DNA from: Nannocystis pusilla
GTDB taxonomy: Bacteria; Myxococcota_A; Polyangia; Nannocystales; Nannocystaceae
DNA: 64,000 nucleotides
NCBI RefSeq assembly: GCF_020073745.1
Contig: NZ_JAIRAU010000059.1
Span: forward strand, 303,655-367,654
Direction of reading: 5' to 3'
The position numbers and the translations under genes were made by a program. This document shows positions 18,687 through 28,122 of the stretch, one piece after another. Position 1 is the stretch's first letter. Each line of letters starts with the position of its first letter. Below the pieces are notes generated by a model. The model saw only the letters and a list, made by a program, of their open reading frames with translations. It ran no database searches and had not been told where the DNA came from.

Positions 18687-19436
18687 ATGGACGAGTTCAT
18701 CGCCGCGATCGTCAGCTTCCCCACCGTGGTGTTCACGGTCGCCCTGTTCGTCGTGGTCGGCTACTGGCTGCTGGCGCTGCTCGGCGGGGTGGGCAGCGAC
18801 CTGCTCGACGGCGCGGCCGGCAAGATCGACGGCGCGGTCGATGCAATGGCCGGCAAGGTCGACGGCGCGGTCGATGCAATGGCCGGCAAGGTCGACGGGG
18901 CCGTCGACGGCGCGACGGGCAAGCTCGAGGCCGTCGGCGGCAAGATCGAGGGCGTGGCGGGCGGCTTCAGCCTGCTGGCCGCGCTCGGCTTCGGCAAGGC
19001 GCCGGCGACGGTCGTCATCAGCATGCTGACCCTGTTCGCGTGGGCGCTGTCGACGTTCGCCACGCTCATGCTGCACGACTACGGGATCGCCTCGGCGGCG
19101 GTGCACATCGGCATCGGCTTCGGCGCGGTGCTGCTGGCGGGCATGCTCTCGGGGCTGATCGCCGGCGCGCTCGGCAAGGCGTTCAAGCGCCACCGGCCGA
19201 TCGGTCACGGCGAGCTGGTCGGCAAGCTGGCGACGGTCACGACCGGCCGCGTCGACGAGCGCTTCGGCCAGGCCAACCTGCAGGAGGACGGCGCCGACCT
19301 GATCATCGACGTCCGCTGCGCCACGCCCAACGTGCTCGTCAGGCACACGCGCGTGGTCCTGGTGAGCTACGACGCCGAGGCTCATTACTACATGGTCGAG
19401 CCGTTCGAGACGAAGGACAGCATCGCCCGCCCGTGA
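18687..19436 (+). CDS. YqiJ-like membrane protein with OB-fold domain
   Basis: 249 residues. Three membrane segments (about 14-34, 108-128, 136-160) are followed by a C-terminal OB-fold domain starting at GELVGKLATV. This is the layout of YqiJ (DUF1449) and NfeD-type partners of flotillins. Between the first and second membrane segments is an insertion of 11-residue repeats (GKVDGAVDAMA, three near copies plus decayed ones), probably a long amphipathic helix. The ATG at 18687 is chosen because it starts the first membrane helix region. The flotillin gene follows after 34 bases, so the two form an operon with the AAA gene. Confidence 0.78.
   Translation: MDEFIAAIVSFPTVVFTVALFVVVGYWLLALLGGVGSDLLDGAAGKIDGAVDAMAGKVDGAVDAMAGKVDGAVDGATGKLEAVGGKIEGVAGGFSLLAALGFGKAPATVVISMLTLFAWALSTFATLMLHDYGIASAAVHIGIGFGAVLLAGMLSGLIAGALGKAFKRHRPIGHGELVGKLATVTTGRVDERFGQANLQEDGADLIIDVRCATPNVLVRHTRVVLVSYDAEAHYYMVEPFETKDSIARP
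18823..18910 (+). repeat. 33-base tandem repeat in YqiJ-like gene
   Basis: Two near-perfect copies and a partial third of a unit that encodes GKVDGAVDAMA. The copies differ by a few bases, so the expansion is recent. The region is likely to vary in copy number between strains. Confidence 0.8.
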
Positions 19437-19470
19437 CGCGGCGGCGCGCATAGAGAGGGACGCTATTCGC

Positions 19471-21624
19471 ATGAATCCGACTCTGATCCTGATCGCAATC
19501 GTGGCCGGCGCGATCCTGCTGCTGGGTCTCATCATCGCGTTCGTCGTCACGCGATTCCTCCGCCAGGTCGACCAGGGCAAGGCGATCATCATCAACACGT
19601 GGGGCAAGGGCGCGCAGGTCGCGTTCTCCGGCGTCGTCGTCTATCCGATCATCAACCGCGCCGAGATGATGGACATCTCGGTCAAGACGATCGACATCGA
19701 CCGCCGCGGCAAGGAGGGCCTCATCTGCGCCGACAACATCCGCGCCGACATCAAGGTCACGTTCTTCGTCCGCGTCAACAAGACCCCGGAGGACGTGCTC
19801 AAGGTGGCGCAGTCGATCGGCTGCGCCCGCGCGTCCGACCAGTCGACCCTCGACGAGCTGTTCTCGGCCAAGTTCTCCGAGGCGCTCAAGACCGTCGGCA
19901 AGCGGCTGATGTTCGAAGAGCTCTACACCAAGCGCGAGCAGTTCAAGGACGAGCTGATCGGGGTCATCGGCCGCGACCTCAACGGCTACATCCTCGACGA
20001 CGCGGCCATCGACTTCCTCGAGCAGACGCCGATGGCGTCGCTCGACCCGAACAACATCCTCGACGCCCAGGGCATCCGCAAGATCACCGAGATCACGGCG
20101 GGCCAGAACGTCCGCACCAACGAGCTGCGGCAGAAGGAGCGCATGGACGTCGGCTCGCAGAACCTCGCCTCCGACGAGGCGGTGTTCCGCTACGAGCAGC
20201 AGCGCGCCGACGCCGAGGCGAAGAAGCACAAGGAGATCGCGATGTCGCAGGCCCGCGAGCAGAACGAGGCCATGCGGGTCGCCAGCGAGGAGCACAAGAA
20301 GACGATGCTGGTCCAGCAGGCCAACGAGGCCGAGATCGGCAAGGCCGAGCAGGACAAGTTCCGCGCGGTGATGATCGCCGAGAAGGCCAAGGAGCGCGAG
20401 GTCCAGGTCGAGACGGAGCGGGTCGAGAAGGCCCGCGCGACCGAGGCGATCGCGCGCGAGCGGGCGGTCGAGCTGCTGCGCATCGAGAAGGAGAAGGCGC
20501 TGGAGATCGAGCGCAAGGCCATCGCCGACGTGGTGCGCGAGCGCGTGTCGGTCGAGAAGGGCGTGGCCGAGGAGGAGGAGCGGACCAAGGACGTGCGCGC
20601 GCTGGCCGAGGCCAACCGCGTCAAGGAGTCGCGCGTCATCAAGGCCGAGGGCGAGGCCCAGGAGCGCCTGGTCAAGGACGTGAAGAACGCCCAGGCCGTC
20701 GAGGAGGTCGCCAAGCACGAGGCCAAGAAGCAGCTCATCCTCGCCGAGGCGGCGCTCGAGTCGGCCGACAAGCAGGCGAAGGCGAAGATCCGCGAGGCGG
20801 AGGGCATCCAGGCCCAGGAGGCGGCGCAGGGCCTGGCCAACGTGCGCGTCAAGGAGGCCGACGCGGTCGCCACCGAGAAGCTCGGGATGGCCAAGGTCCG
20901 CGTGCAGGAGGCCGAGGCCGGCGCGATCGAGAAGCGCGGCATGGCCGAGAACACGGTCACGCGCGAGCGCTTCGCGGTCGAGGCCAGCGGCGAGGAGCAG
21001 AAGGGCCTGGCGCAGGTCAAGGTCAAGGAGGCCGACGCGGCCGCGGTCGAGAAGCAGGGCTCGGCCCAGGCGGTCGCGCAGGAGCGCCAGGGCGTGGCCC
21101 AGGCGACGGCGATCCGCGAGAAGCTGCTGGCCGAGGCGGCCGGCCTGGCGGAGAAGGGCAAGGCGATGCAGAACTTCGCCGGCGAGCCGCGCGCGCACGA
21201 GGAGTTCCGCCTCCAGCTCGAGCGCGACCGCGACGTCCAGCTGGCCCAGATCGCCGCCCAGAAGACCATCGCCGAGGCCCAGGCCAAGGTGCTGGCGACC
21301 GCGCTCGAGCACGCGAAGATCAACATCGTCGGCGGCGACGGCCAGTTCTTCGACAAGTTCGTGCGCGCGGTCGGCACGGCGCAGTCGATCGACGGCACCA
21401 TCGACCACAGCGACACGCTGAAGAAGCTGCTCGGCGACTACCTCGACGGCAAGAAGAGCCTGCCCGAGGACCTCAAGCAGGTGCTCTCGGGCGTGTCGGC
21501 CGACGACCTGCAGAAGTTGACGCTGTCGGCGTTCCTCGCCGACCTGCTGCGCAACGCCGACGGGGCGACGAGGAAGAAGATCCACGCGCTGGCGGAGAAG
21601 GCCAAGGAGCTCGGGATCCAGTAA
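19471..21624 (+). CDS. Flotillin-like SPFH-domain protein (YqiK type)
   Basis: 717 residues. An N-terminal membrane segment (about 5-28) is followed by an SPFH/Band 7 domain (about 30-230) and then about 350 residues of Ala/Glu/Lys/Arg-rich coiled coil, with a small globular C-terminus. This matches YqiK-class flotillins, which form large oligomers and organise membrane domains. It sits between the YqiJ-like gene and the giant AAA gene, 12 bases before the latter, so all three are probably co-transcribed. GAGAGGGA lies upstream of the ATG. The coiled coil contains several repeats of VKEADA and similar. Confidence 0.9.
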   Translation: MNPTLILIAIVAGAILLLGLIIAFVVTRFLRQVDQGKAIIINTWGKGAQVAFSGVVVYPIINRAEMMDISVKTIDIDRRGKEGLICADNIRADIKVTFFVRVNKTPEDVLKVAQSIGCARASDQSTLDELFSAKFSEALKTVGKRLMFEELYTKREQFKDELIGVIGRDLNGYILDDAAIDFLEQTPMASLDPNNILDAQGIRKITEITAGQNVRTNELRQKERMDVGSQNLASDEAVFRYEQQRADAEAKKHKEIAMSQAREQNEAMRVASEEHKKTMLVQQANEAEIGKAEQDKFRAVMIAEKAKEREVQVETERVEKARATEAIARERAVELLRIEKEKALEIERKAIADVVRERVSVEKGVAEEEERTKDVRALAEANRVKESRVIKAEGEAQERLVKDVKNAQAVEEVAKHEAKKQLILAEAALESADKQAKAKIREAEGIQAQEAAQGLANVRVKEADAVATEKLGMAKVRVQEAEAGAIEKRGMAENTVTRERFAVEASGEEQKGLAQVKVKEADAAAVEKQGSAQAVAQERQGVAQATAIREKLLAEAAGLAEKGKAMQNFAGEPRAHEEFRLQLERDRDVQLAQIAAQKTIAEAQAKVLATALEHAKINIVGGDGQFFDKFVRAVGTAQSIDGTIDHSDTLKKLLGDYLDGKKSLPEDLKQVLSGVSADDLQKLTLSAFLADLLRNADGATRKKIHALAEKAKELGIQ

Positions 21625-21636
21625 GCCGGAGCCGCC

Positions 21637-24600
21637 ATGGCAGAGGCGAAGGACAAGCCGCAGGACGGCGGCGAGGCGCTCGAGAGCGGCGGCTACGAGG
21701 TCATTCGCGCGCGACTGATCGCGCAGGGTAAGGCCCTGGTCGAAAAGACATCCGCGCTCAACGAGCGGCGCAAGCAGGCGTTCGGCGGCAGCGAGCTGCA
21801 GGTGGTCGCCAACGAGCGCGTGCGCACCGAGCACGCCTGCGTCCCGGCCGACATCGTCCAGTCGGGCGGGCAGCTGCTGCTCGGCTACAACGTGTTCTTC
21901 GGCATGAAGAAGGAGGTCGCGGTCGAGGACGTGTTCTCGATCCAGACCTTCGATCCCTCCGCGCCGGAGGGCCAGGCGATGCAGCCGGCGACGTACGACA
22001 AGGTGCCGGGGCTCCTCGACGGCGAGCAGTTCGTCAAGGACTTCACGGACATCTACAAGTACTACAAGGACACGCGCCTGCAGCGGCTGAAGGCGACGGA
22101 CACCAAGCTGTTCGCGATCTTCCAGATCGGCGCGGCGCTCACCGACGTCAAGGTGCTGCACTGGAACGTGCTGCCGCGCGGCGGGGTCCGCTACGTCGAC
22201 ACGCGCGGCGATCGCGAGCTGCCGAAGCCGGCCTCGCACGACTTCGAGTGGACGGCGACGACGCGCGAGGACCAGGTCTCGGGCCCGCACCCGCACGTGT
22301 CGATCAAGGACCTGGTGTTCGTCGAGACCGTCGGCGGCGACCTGACGATCAAGGTCGAGAACAACACCAAGGACGGGCTCGGCATCTACCGCGAGCCGGT
22401 GGAGGACGGCAACCAGGCGCTCGACGACGCCAAGTTCTTCTACGCGATCGTCGGCCCGCTGGTGCTGCTGAAGATCCAGCCGTACCGCGAGCAGAAGTGG
22501 CGCTACTTCATCTACAACACCCGGCTCAAGGCAGTCGCGCGCGTCGACGCGATCGGCCAGAGCTGCATGCAGCTGCCCGAGGGCCACGGGGTGGTGTTCC
22601 CCGGCGGCTACTACCTGACGACGGGCGACACGAAGCAGTTCGGCGGCGAGATCGGGGCCTTCGAGTTCGAGCGCCGGATCGACGCGCCCAACGGCGAAGA
22701 CGTGCTCTACGTGTTCTACCGCCAGGATCAGGGCCGCTACGTGCTGTTCCCGTACAACCTGATCCGCAAGGAGATGGCCAACCCGATCCAGTGCAACGGG
22801 TACAGCCTGTTCCGCGACGGCAAGCTGGTGGTGTTCCGCGCCCAGAGCGAGGAGCAGGCCCAGCTGCACCCGATGCAGGTGTGGCAGACGCCGTTCGTGA
22901 CGGCGGAGTTCGCGGCCGCGGCCCCGACCGACGGCTCGTACCTGGCCAAGGTCGGCAACGCCGAACTGGTGCGCGGGATCAGCGAGGCGTTCAGCGTCGC
23001 GCGCCTGATCGACAACAGCGACCCGCGGCGCGAGACCTACGAGGACCTGATCGCGCAGGCGCAGCGGCTGGTCGACAACTACTACTGGCTCGGGCACGCC
23101 GAGGTCGGCGACCTCGCCAGCGACGTCAAGACGATCCGCCAGACCGGCGAGCTCATCATCGACGAGTTCGAGAAGGTCGTGGCGATCCGCAAGCGCGCCC
23201 GCGAGGCGCTGCAGGAGGCGCAGACCAAGCAGACCGCGCTGGTCAAGACGCTGCGGCCCGGCGACTGGAAGAGCGTCGAGCAGTACATGCAGGCGCTCAC
23301 GGCCCTGCGCAACCAGCGAGGCGCGGTCATCACCCTCCGCGAGGTGCGGTCGATCGACCTGGCCGCGCTCGACGTGCTCGAGAAGCAGGTCGTCGAGGAG
23401 TTCGACCGCATCAGCAAGGCCTGCGTCGATTTCCTGGTCAAGGGCGAGGCGCTGATCCCCGTCGGCAAGCGGCTCGACGAGGTGCTGGCGCAGCTCGAGA
23501 AGGTCGACAACGCGGCGCAGCTACAGCCGATCGAGCAGGATATCGCCGCCATCGGCGACGGCCTCAACGTGCTCGCCGAGGTGGTGAGCGGGCTGCAGGT
23601 CGGCGACGCGGTGGCGCGGACGAAGATCCTCGAGGACATCTCGACGGTGTTCGCCCACCAGGGCCGGGTGCGGGCGACGTTCCAGAGCGTCCGCAAGCAG
23701 CTGCTGACGAGCGAGGGCAAGGCCGAGTTCGCGGCCCAGTTCAAGCTGTTCGCCCAGACGGTGTCGTCGGGGCTGGCGCTGTGCGACACGCCGGAGAAGT
23801 GCGACGAGCAGCTGGCCAAGCTGCTCGTGCAGCTCGAGGAGCTGGCCGGCCGCTTCTCCGAGTTCGACGAGTTCCTCGGCGAGATCGCCGACAAGCGCGA
23901 GGAGGTCCACGACGCGTTCCAGGCCCGCAAGCAGACGCTGCTCGACGAGCGGCAGGCGCGGGTGCAGAACCTGATCGGGGCCGCCGACCGGATCCTCGAG
24001 GGCGTCGGCCGCCGCGCGCAGACGTTCAAGACCGCCGACGAGCTCAACGCCTACTTCGCGGCCGACGCGATGGTGCTCAAGGCCAAGGAGCTGGTCGACC
24101 GCCTGATGGCGCTCGGCGCCTCGGTCAAGGGCGACGAGATCGCTACCAAGATCACGGCCGCGCGCCAGGACGCGCTGCGAGCCCTGAGAGACCGCCTCGA
24201 GCTGTTCGAGGGCGGAGAGGGCGCGCAGGTCGTCAAGTTCGGGACGTTCCGCTTCACCGTCAACACGCAGGTGCTCGACCTGACGCTGGTGGCGCGCGAC
24301 GGCGCGATGGCGATCCACCTCGGCGGCACCGACTTCTACGAGACGGTGGAGGACCCGGAGTTCGCCAAGACGAAGGACTTCTGGGCCCAGCAGCTGGTGT
24401 CGGAGACCGAGCAGGTGTACCGGGGCGAGTACCTGGCGGCCTCGGTGCTGTTCGCGGCGGAGCGCGGCGAGCACGGGCTGACGGTCGACAAGCTGCACGC
24501 GGCCGGGCGCGAGGCCGGCGGGCTGGTCGACGTGGTCCGCAAGTTCGCGGCCGAGCGCTACGACGAGGGCTACGAGCGCGGCCTGCACGACGCCGACGCG

Positions 24601-27045
24601 GCGCTGATCCTCGACAAGCTGCTGGCGATGTACGCGACGGCGGGCCTGCTGCGGGTGTCGCCGGGGCCGCGCGCGCTGGCCTGCCTGTTCTGGGCGTGGT
24701 TCGATCGCAACGAGCTCAAGGCGGTGTGGCACCGCCGGGCCCAGAGCGCCGGCCGGTTGCGCGCGGCGTTCGGCCACGGCGCCGCCCTGGAGGCGCTGGC
24801 CGGCGACCTGGCGCGGGCGATCGCCGAGTGGGTGCAGCAGACAGGGCTGTCCTTCGGGTCAGGTGATTGTCACGCGGCCGGGGCCTACCTCGCCGAGGAG
24901 CTGGTCGACGAGCGGCCGCGGTTCGTCACCAGCGCCGCGGCGCAGACGCTGTGGCAGGAGCTGCTGGGGGCCCTCGAGGCGGGCGGCCGCCGGCGCGCGC
25001 TCGACGACGACCTGCGCGCGCTCGAGGGCCGGCTGCGCGAGCGCTTCGAGCTGGTGAAGGCGTGGCTAGAGGCGTTCACGGCGGCGCTGCCGGAGCAGGC
25101 CAAGGGGGCGACGGCGCTGGTCGAGGCGGCCGCGCTGGCGCTCACCGACCGCAAGCTCGACCGCGAGGTCCAGACCGCGATCGAGAGCACGCAGGTCACC
25201 GGTCTCTTGGGACAGCACCCGCGGGTCCGCGAGCGCACGCTCGAGCTGCGGCTCGACGAGTTCCTCGGCCGCCTCGGCGAGTTCGCGCGCGTGCGCGTGC
25301 CGGGCTTCCGCGAGTTCCGCCGGCTGCGCCAGCAGCTCATCGACCGCGAGCGCAAGCGGCTGCGGCTCGACGAGTTCATGCCGAAGGTGCTGACCTCGTT
25401 CGTGCGCAACAAGCTGGTCAGCGAGGTCTACCTGCCGCTGGTCGGGGCCAACATGGCCAAGCAGCTGGGGGCGGCCGGCGATCAGAAGCGCACCGATCGC
25501 ATGGGCATGCTGCTGCTCATCTCGCCGCCGGGCTACGGCAAGACGACGCTGATGGAGTACGTCGCCAACCGGCTCGGCCTGGTGTTCATGAAGGTCAACG
25601 GGCCGGCGCTCGGCCACGAGGTGGTGTCGATCGACCCGGCCGAGGCGCCCAACGCGACGGCGGCGCAGGAGGTCGAGAAGGTCAACCTGGCGCTCGAGAT
25701 GGGCAACAACGTGATGCTCTACCTCGACGACATCCAGCACACCAACCCCGAGTTCCTGCAGAAGTTCATCTCGCTGTGCGACGCGCAGCGCCGCATCGAG
25801 GGCGTGTGGCGCGGCCGCTCGCGCACGTACGACCTGCGCGGCAAGAAGTTCTGCGTGGTGATGGCGGGCAACCCGTACACGGAGTCGGGCGCGGCGTTCA
25901 AGATCCCCGACATGCTGGCCAACCGCGCCGACACCTACAACCTCGGCGACATCCTCGGCGGCAACCTCGAGGCGTTCTCGCTCAGCTACATCGAGAATAC
26001 GCTGACGTCGAACCGCACGCTGGCGCCGCTGGCCACCCGCGAGCAGGCCGACGTGTACCGCTTCATCAAGATGGCGCGCGGCGAGGAGGTCGCGACCACC
26101 GACTTCTCCTACGGCTACTCCGGCGCCGAGGTGCAGGAGGTCGTCGGCGTCATCAAGCACCTGTTCCGCGTGCAGGAGGTGCTGCTGCGCGTGAACCAGG
26201 AGTACATCGCGTCGGCGGCGATGGACGACAAGTTCCGCACCGAGCCGGCGTTCAAGCTGCAGGGCAGCTACCGCAACATGAACAAGCTGGCCGAGAAGGT
26301 CGCCGCGGCGATGACGGCCGACGAGGTCGACCGCCTGGTCGACGACCACTACGCCGGCGAGGCGCAGACGCTGACGGTGGCGGCCGAGCAGAACCTGCTC
26401 AAGCTGGCGGAGATGCGCGGGCGCCTGCACGGCGAGCGAGCCGAGCGCTGGGCGACGATCAAGCGCGAGTTCCAGCGCGTGCGCAGCCTCGGCGGCGCAG
26501 CCGACGATCCGGCCGTGCGCGTGGCCGGGCAGCTGTCGGTGCTCGCCGAGCGCGTCGAGCAGGTCAAGGACTCGCTGCTGGTGGTGGCCGAGCGCGAGGC
26601 GGCGAACGGCAAGGAGCTGCAGCAGGCGCAGATGGCCCAGCAGGCCCGCCTGGTCGAGCTGATGGCGCAGGCGCAGGCGCAGGCGCAGGTGCAGCAGAAG
26701 CCGCCGGAGCCGGAGAAGAAGCTCAGCACGCTGCCGCTGCCGAGCGCGCCGCCGCCGTCGATCGGCGGGCTCGACTGGGCGCGGCCGATCGTGGCGCGGA
26801 TTGCCACGGCGCTCGAGAGCCTCAATCAGGCGACGCTCAAGGTCGACGTCCACAACGAGCCCCCGCCCGGCGTGCAAGAGCTGCTGGCCCAGCAGGTAGC
26901 GATCGTCGAACGCACGCTGGTGCCGCTGGTCCGCGCGGCCACGGGCAACCTGCAGGACGTCCGCGGGCTGCAGGATCGCGTCGATCAGATGCTCGGGATG
27001 CTGCAAGAGATCGACGAGATCCTGAAGGGCAAGTTCCTCCGCTGA
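21637..27045 (+). CDS. Giant AAA+ ATPase (DUF3686 / 'DNA repair ATPase' type)
   Basis: 1802 residues, no membrane segment. The N-terminal 500 residues form a beta-rich domain like DUF3686, with conserved ISDLVFVET-like and YFIYNTR segments. The middle 700 residues are mostly helical with coiled coil. The AAA domain lies at about 1290-1500: Walker A PPGYGKTT near 1300, Walker B MLYLDD near 1360 and sensor 1 VVMAGNP near 1407. A helical C-terminus follows. Homologues are named DNA repair ATPases on weak evidence. Here the gene is in an operon with a flotillin and a YqiJ-like protein, which points to work at the membrane. GGAG precedes the ATG by 6 bases. Confidence 0.85.
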   Translation: MAEAKDKPQDGGEALESGGYEVIRARLIAQGKALVEKTSALNERRKQAFGGSELQVVANERVRTEHACVPADIVQSGGQLLLGYNVFFGMKKEVAVEDVFSIQTFDPSAPEGQAMQPATYDKVPGLLDGEQFVKDFTDIYKYYKDTRLQRLKATDTKLFAIFQIGAALTDVKVLHWNVLPRGGVRYVDTRGDRELPKPASHDFEWTATTREDQVSGPHPHVSIKDLVFVETVGGDLTIKVENNTKDGLGIYREPVEDGNQALDDAKFFYAIVGPLVLLKIQPYREQKWRYFIYNTRLKAVARVDAIGQSCMQLPEGHGVVFPGGYYLTTGDTKQFGGEIGAFEFERRIDAPNGEDVLYVFYRQDQGRYVLFPYNLIRKEMANPIQCNGYSLFRDGKLVVFRAQSEEQAQLHPMQVWQTPFVTAEFAAAAPTDGSYLAKVGNAELVRGISEAFSVARLIDNSDPRRETYEDLIAQAQRLVDNYYWLGHAEVGDLASDVKTIRQTGELIIDEFEKVVAIRKRAREALQEAQTKQTALVKTLRPGDWKSVEQYMQALTALRNQRGAVITLREVRSIDLAALDVLEKQVVEEFDRISKACVDFLVKGEALIPVGKRLDEVLAQLEKVDNAAQLQPIEQDIAAIGDGLNVLAEVVSGLQVGDAVARTKILEDISTVFAHQGRVRATFQSVRKQLLTSEGKAEFAAQFKLFAQTVSSGLALCDTPEKCDEQLAKLLVQLEELAGRFSEFDEFLGEIADKREEVHDAFQARKQTLLDERQARVQNLIGAADRILEGVGRRAQTFKTADELNAYFAADAMVLKAKELVDRLMALGASVKGDEIATKITAARQDALRALRDRLELFEGGEGAQVVKFGTFRFTVNTQVLDLTLVARDGAMAIHLGGTDFYETVEDPEFAKTKDFWAQQLVSETEQVYRGEYLAASVLFAAERGEHGLTVDKLHAAGREAGGLVDVVRKFAAERYDEGYERGLHDADAALILDKLLAMYATAGLLRVSPGPRALACLFWAWFDRNELKAVWHRRAQSAGRLRAAFGHGAALEALAGDLARAIAEWVQQTGLSFGSGDCHAAGAYLAEELVDERPRFVTSAAAQTLWQELLGALEAGGRRRALDDDLRALEGRLRERFELVKAWLEAFTAALPEQAKGATALVEAAALALTDRKLDREVQTAIESTQVTGLLGQHPRVRERTLELRLDEFLGRLGEFARVRVPGFREFRRLRQQLIDRERKRLRLDEFMPKVLTSFVRNKLVSEVYLPLVGANMAKQLGAAGDQKRTDRMGMLLLISPPGYGKTTLMEYVANRLGLVFMKVNGPALGHEVVSIDPAEAPNATAAQEVEKVNLALEMGNNVMLYLDDIQHTNPEFLQKFISLCDAQRRIEGVWRGRSRTYDLRGKKFCVVMAGNPYTESGAAFKIPDMLANRADTYNLGDILGGNLEAFSLSYIENTLTSNRTLAPLATREQADVYRFIKMARGEEVATTDFSYGYSGAEVQEVVGVIKHLFRVQEVLLRVNQEYIASAAMDDKFRTEPAFKLQGSYRNMNKLAEKVAAAMTADEVDRLVDDHYAGEAQTLTVAAEQNLLKLAEMRGRLHGERAERWATIKREFQRVRSLGGAADDPAVRVAGQLSVLAERVEQVKDSLLVVAEREAANGKELQQAQMAQQARLVELMAQAQAQAQVQQKPPEPEKKLSTLPLPSAPPPSIGGLDWARPIVARIATALESLNQATLKVDVHNEPPPGVQELLAQQVAIVERTLVPLVRAATGNLQDVRGLQDRVDQMLGMLQEIDEILKGKFLR
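24847..24862. repeat. Palindromic element, near match (in AAA gene)
   Basis: CTGTCC-TTCG-GGTCAG, one mismatch, encoding Gly-Leu-Ser-Phe-Gly-Ser-Gly in the helical middle region. It is the clearest copy found in the 5.4-kb gene, which is relatively poor in the element. Confidence 0.45.
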
Positions 27046-27241
27046 GCGGCGCGGCGCTGTTCGACGCGCTCGAGAAGGCGCAGGTCGCTGCGAGCGACGC
27101 GTCGGAGTCGAGCGCGCGCGAGCTCGCGGTGGCGGTCCGCCGCGCCCGGCGACGCGACGAGCTGCACGCAGGCGCACGGCCTCGCAGGTGTCTCCAGGCC
27201 GGAGAGCGGCGCGCGACGGCGAGTTGTGGCACGCTCGGGAG

Positions 27242-28039
27242 GTGCTGCGGCGACGCGAATTCCTCGGGACGGCGATCGGGGCGACGATCGGGGCGATGTT
27301 GCCGGCGCGGGCGCGTGCGGGCGCGAAGCCGGTGCGCGTGGCGCTGTACAAGGCCGGGGGGGTCCACCCGGCCGCCTTCGCGGCGGCCAGGCAGCTGCTC
27401 GAGGGGCGCCAGGGCTTCCGCCTGCGCGTGACTGTCCCCGAGGACATCCGCAGCGGGTCGCTCGACGACGAGGACGTGGCGGTGTTCATGGGCGGCAGCG
27501 GGACGGCGCAGGGCCGCAACCTCGGCGACGTCGGCAAGCAACGGGTGAAGGACTTCGTGGCCCGCGGCGGCGGCTATGTCGGGGTGTGCGCCGGGGCGTA
27601 CATGGCGCTGCAGGGCGAGGACCAGTTTCACAAGCTGCGGATCGTGGCCGGCCGCAACCTGACCGGCGACTTCTGGCAGCGCGGGATCGCCGGGCTCGAG
27701 GTCTCGGCGGCGGGGCGCGAGCCGTTCAAGCTGTTCTACGCCAACGGGCCGATCTTCACGCCGGTGGCCGTCGAGGGGCTCGCGCCGTACGTGCCGCTGG
27801 CGGCGTTCGTCGGCGAGATCTACAGCATGTCCAAGGGGACAGGCCCGGGCGAGATGCCGGGCACGCCGGCGATCACGGCGTCGCAGTTCGGCAAGGGCAA
27901 GGTGCTGCTGTTCTCGCCCAACCCGATCCTCGGCGGGCGCGGGGTGGTCCAGGAAGCGCTGATGCTGAGCGGGCTGCGCTGGGTGGCGAAGACCGCAGAT
28001 GTCCCCCAGGACATCCGCTTCGCCGACGTGTTCGGCTGA
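27242..28039 (+). CDS. TAT-exported BPL_N / glutamine-amidotransferase-like protein
   Basis: 265 residues. The N-terminus has a twin-Arg motif RRREFLG followed by a hydrophobic stretch and ARARAGA, so it is a TAT substrate. The mature part resembles the BPL_N domain (class I glutamine amidotransferase-like fold): VFMGGSGTAQG and YVGVCAGAYMAL hold the nucleophile-elbow Cys. The function is unknown; related proteins are often secreted and found near peptidases or signalling proteins. The start is a GTG; upstream starts (TTG 27224, or as far as 27188) are possible because the Shine-Dalgarno is poorly placed. Three exact palindromic elements lie within 800 bases. Confidence 0.7.
   Translation: MLRRREFLGTAIGATIGAMLPARARAGAKPVRVALYKAGGVHPAAFAAARQLLEGRQGFRLRVTVPEDIRSGSLDDEDVAVFMGGSGTAQGRNLGDVGKQRVKDFVARGGGYVGVCAGAYMALQGEDQFHKLRIVAGRNLTGDFWQRGIAGLEVSAAGREPFKLFYANGPIFTPVAVEGLAPYVPLAAFVGEIYSMSKGTGPGEMPGTPAITASQFGKGKVLLFSPNPILGGRGVVQEALMLSGLRWVAKTADVPQDIRFADVFG
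27432..27447. repeat. Palindromic element, exact core (in BPL_N gene, copy 1)
   Basis: CTGTCC-CCGA-GGACAT, encoding Val-Pro-Glu-Asp-Ile. Confidence 0.8.
27827..27842. repeat. Palindromic element, exact core (in BPL_N gene, copy 2)
   Basis: ATGTCC-AAGG-GGACAG, encoding Met-Ser-Lys-Gly-Thr-Gly, in a different reading frame from copies 1 and 3. Confidence 0.8.
27999..28014. repeat. Palindromic element, exact core (in BPL_N gene, copy 3)
   Basis: ATGTCC-CCCA-GGACAT, encoding Asp-Val-Pro-Gln-Asp-Ile eight codons before the stop. Confidence 0.8.
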
Positions 28040-28122
28040 GCGCAGCTCGGCCGCGGCGCGAGCGCCGGCCCGCGAACGTGAACTTGCGTGGGGTGGGGGC
28101 CGAAGTCTACGCTCGAAAGGCC

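Noticed and set aside
18823..18910. Short tandem repeats as a CRISPR-like array
   Set aside because: Repeats are contiguous without spacers and encode an in-frame peptide repeat.
19339..23097. Very long minus-strand open frame opposite the flotillin and AAA genes
   Set aside because: It is made of the complement of GC-rich coding DNA (Leu/Arg/Val/Asp-rich, no domain), while the plus strand has clear SPFH and AAA motifs.
25066..27537. Second long minus-strand frame opposite the AAA gene
   Set aside because: Same composition effect, no conserved motif, and the true gene covers it on the plus strand.
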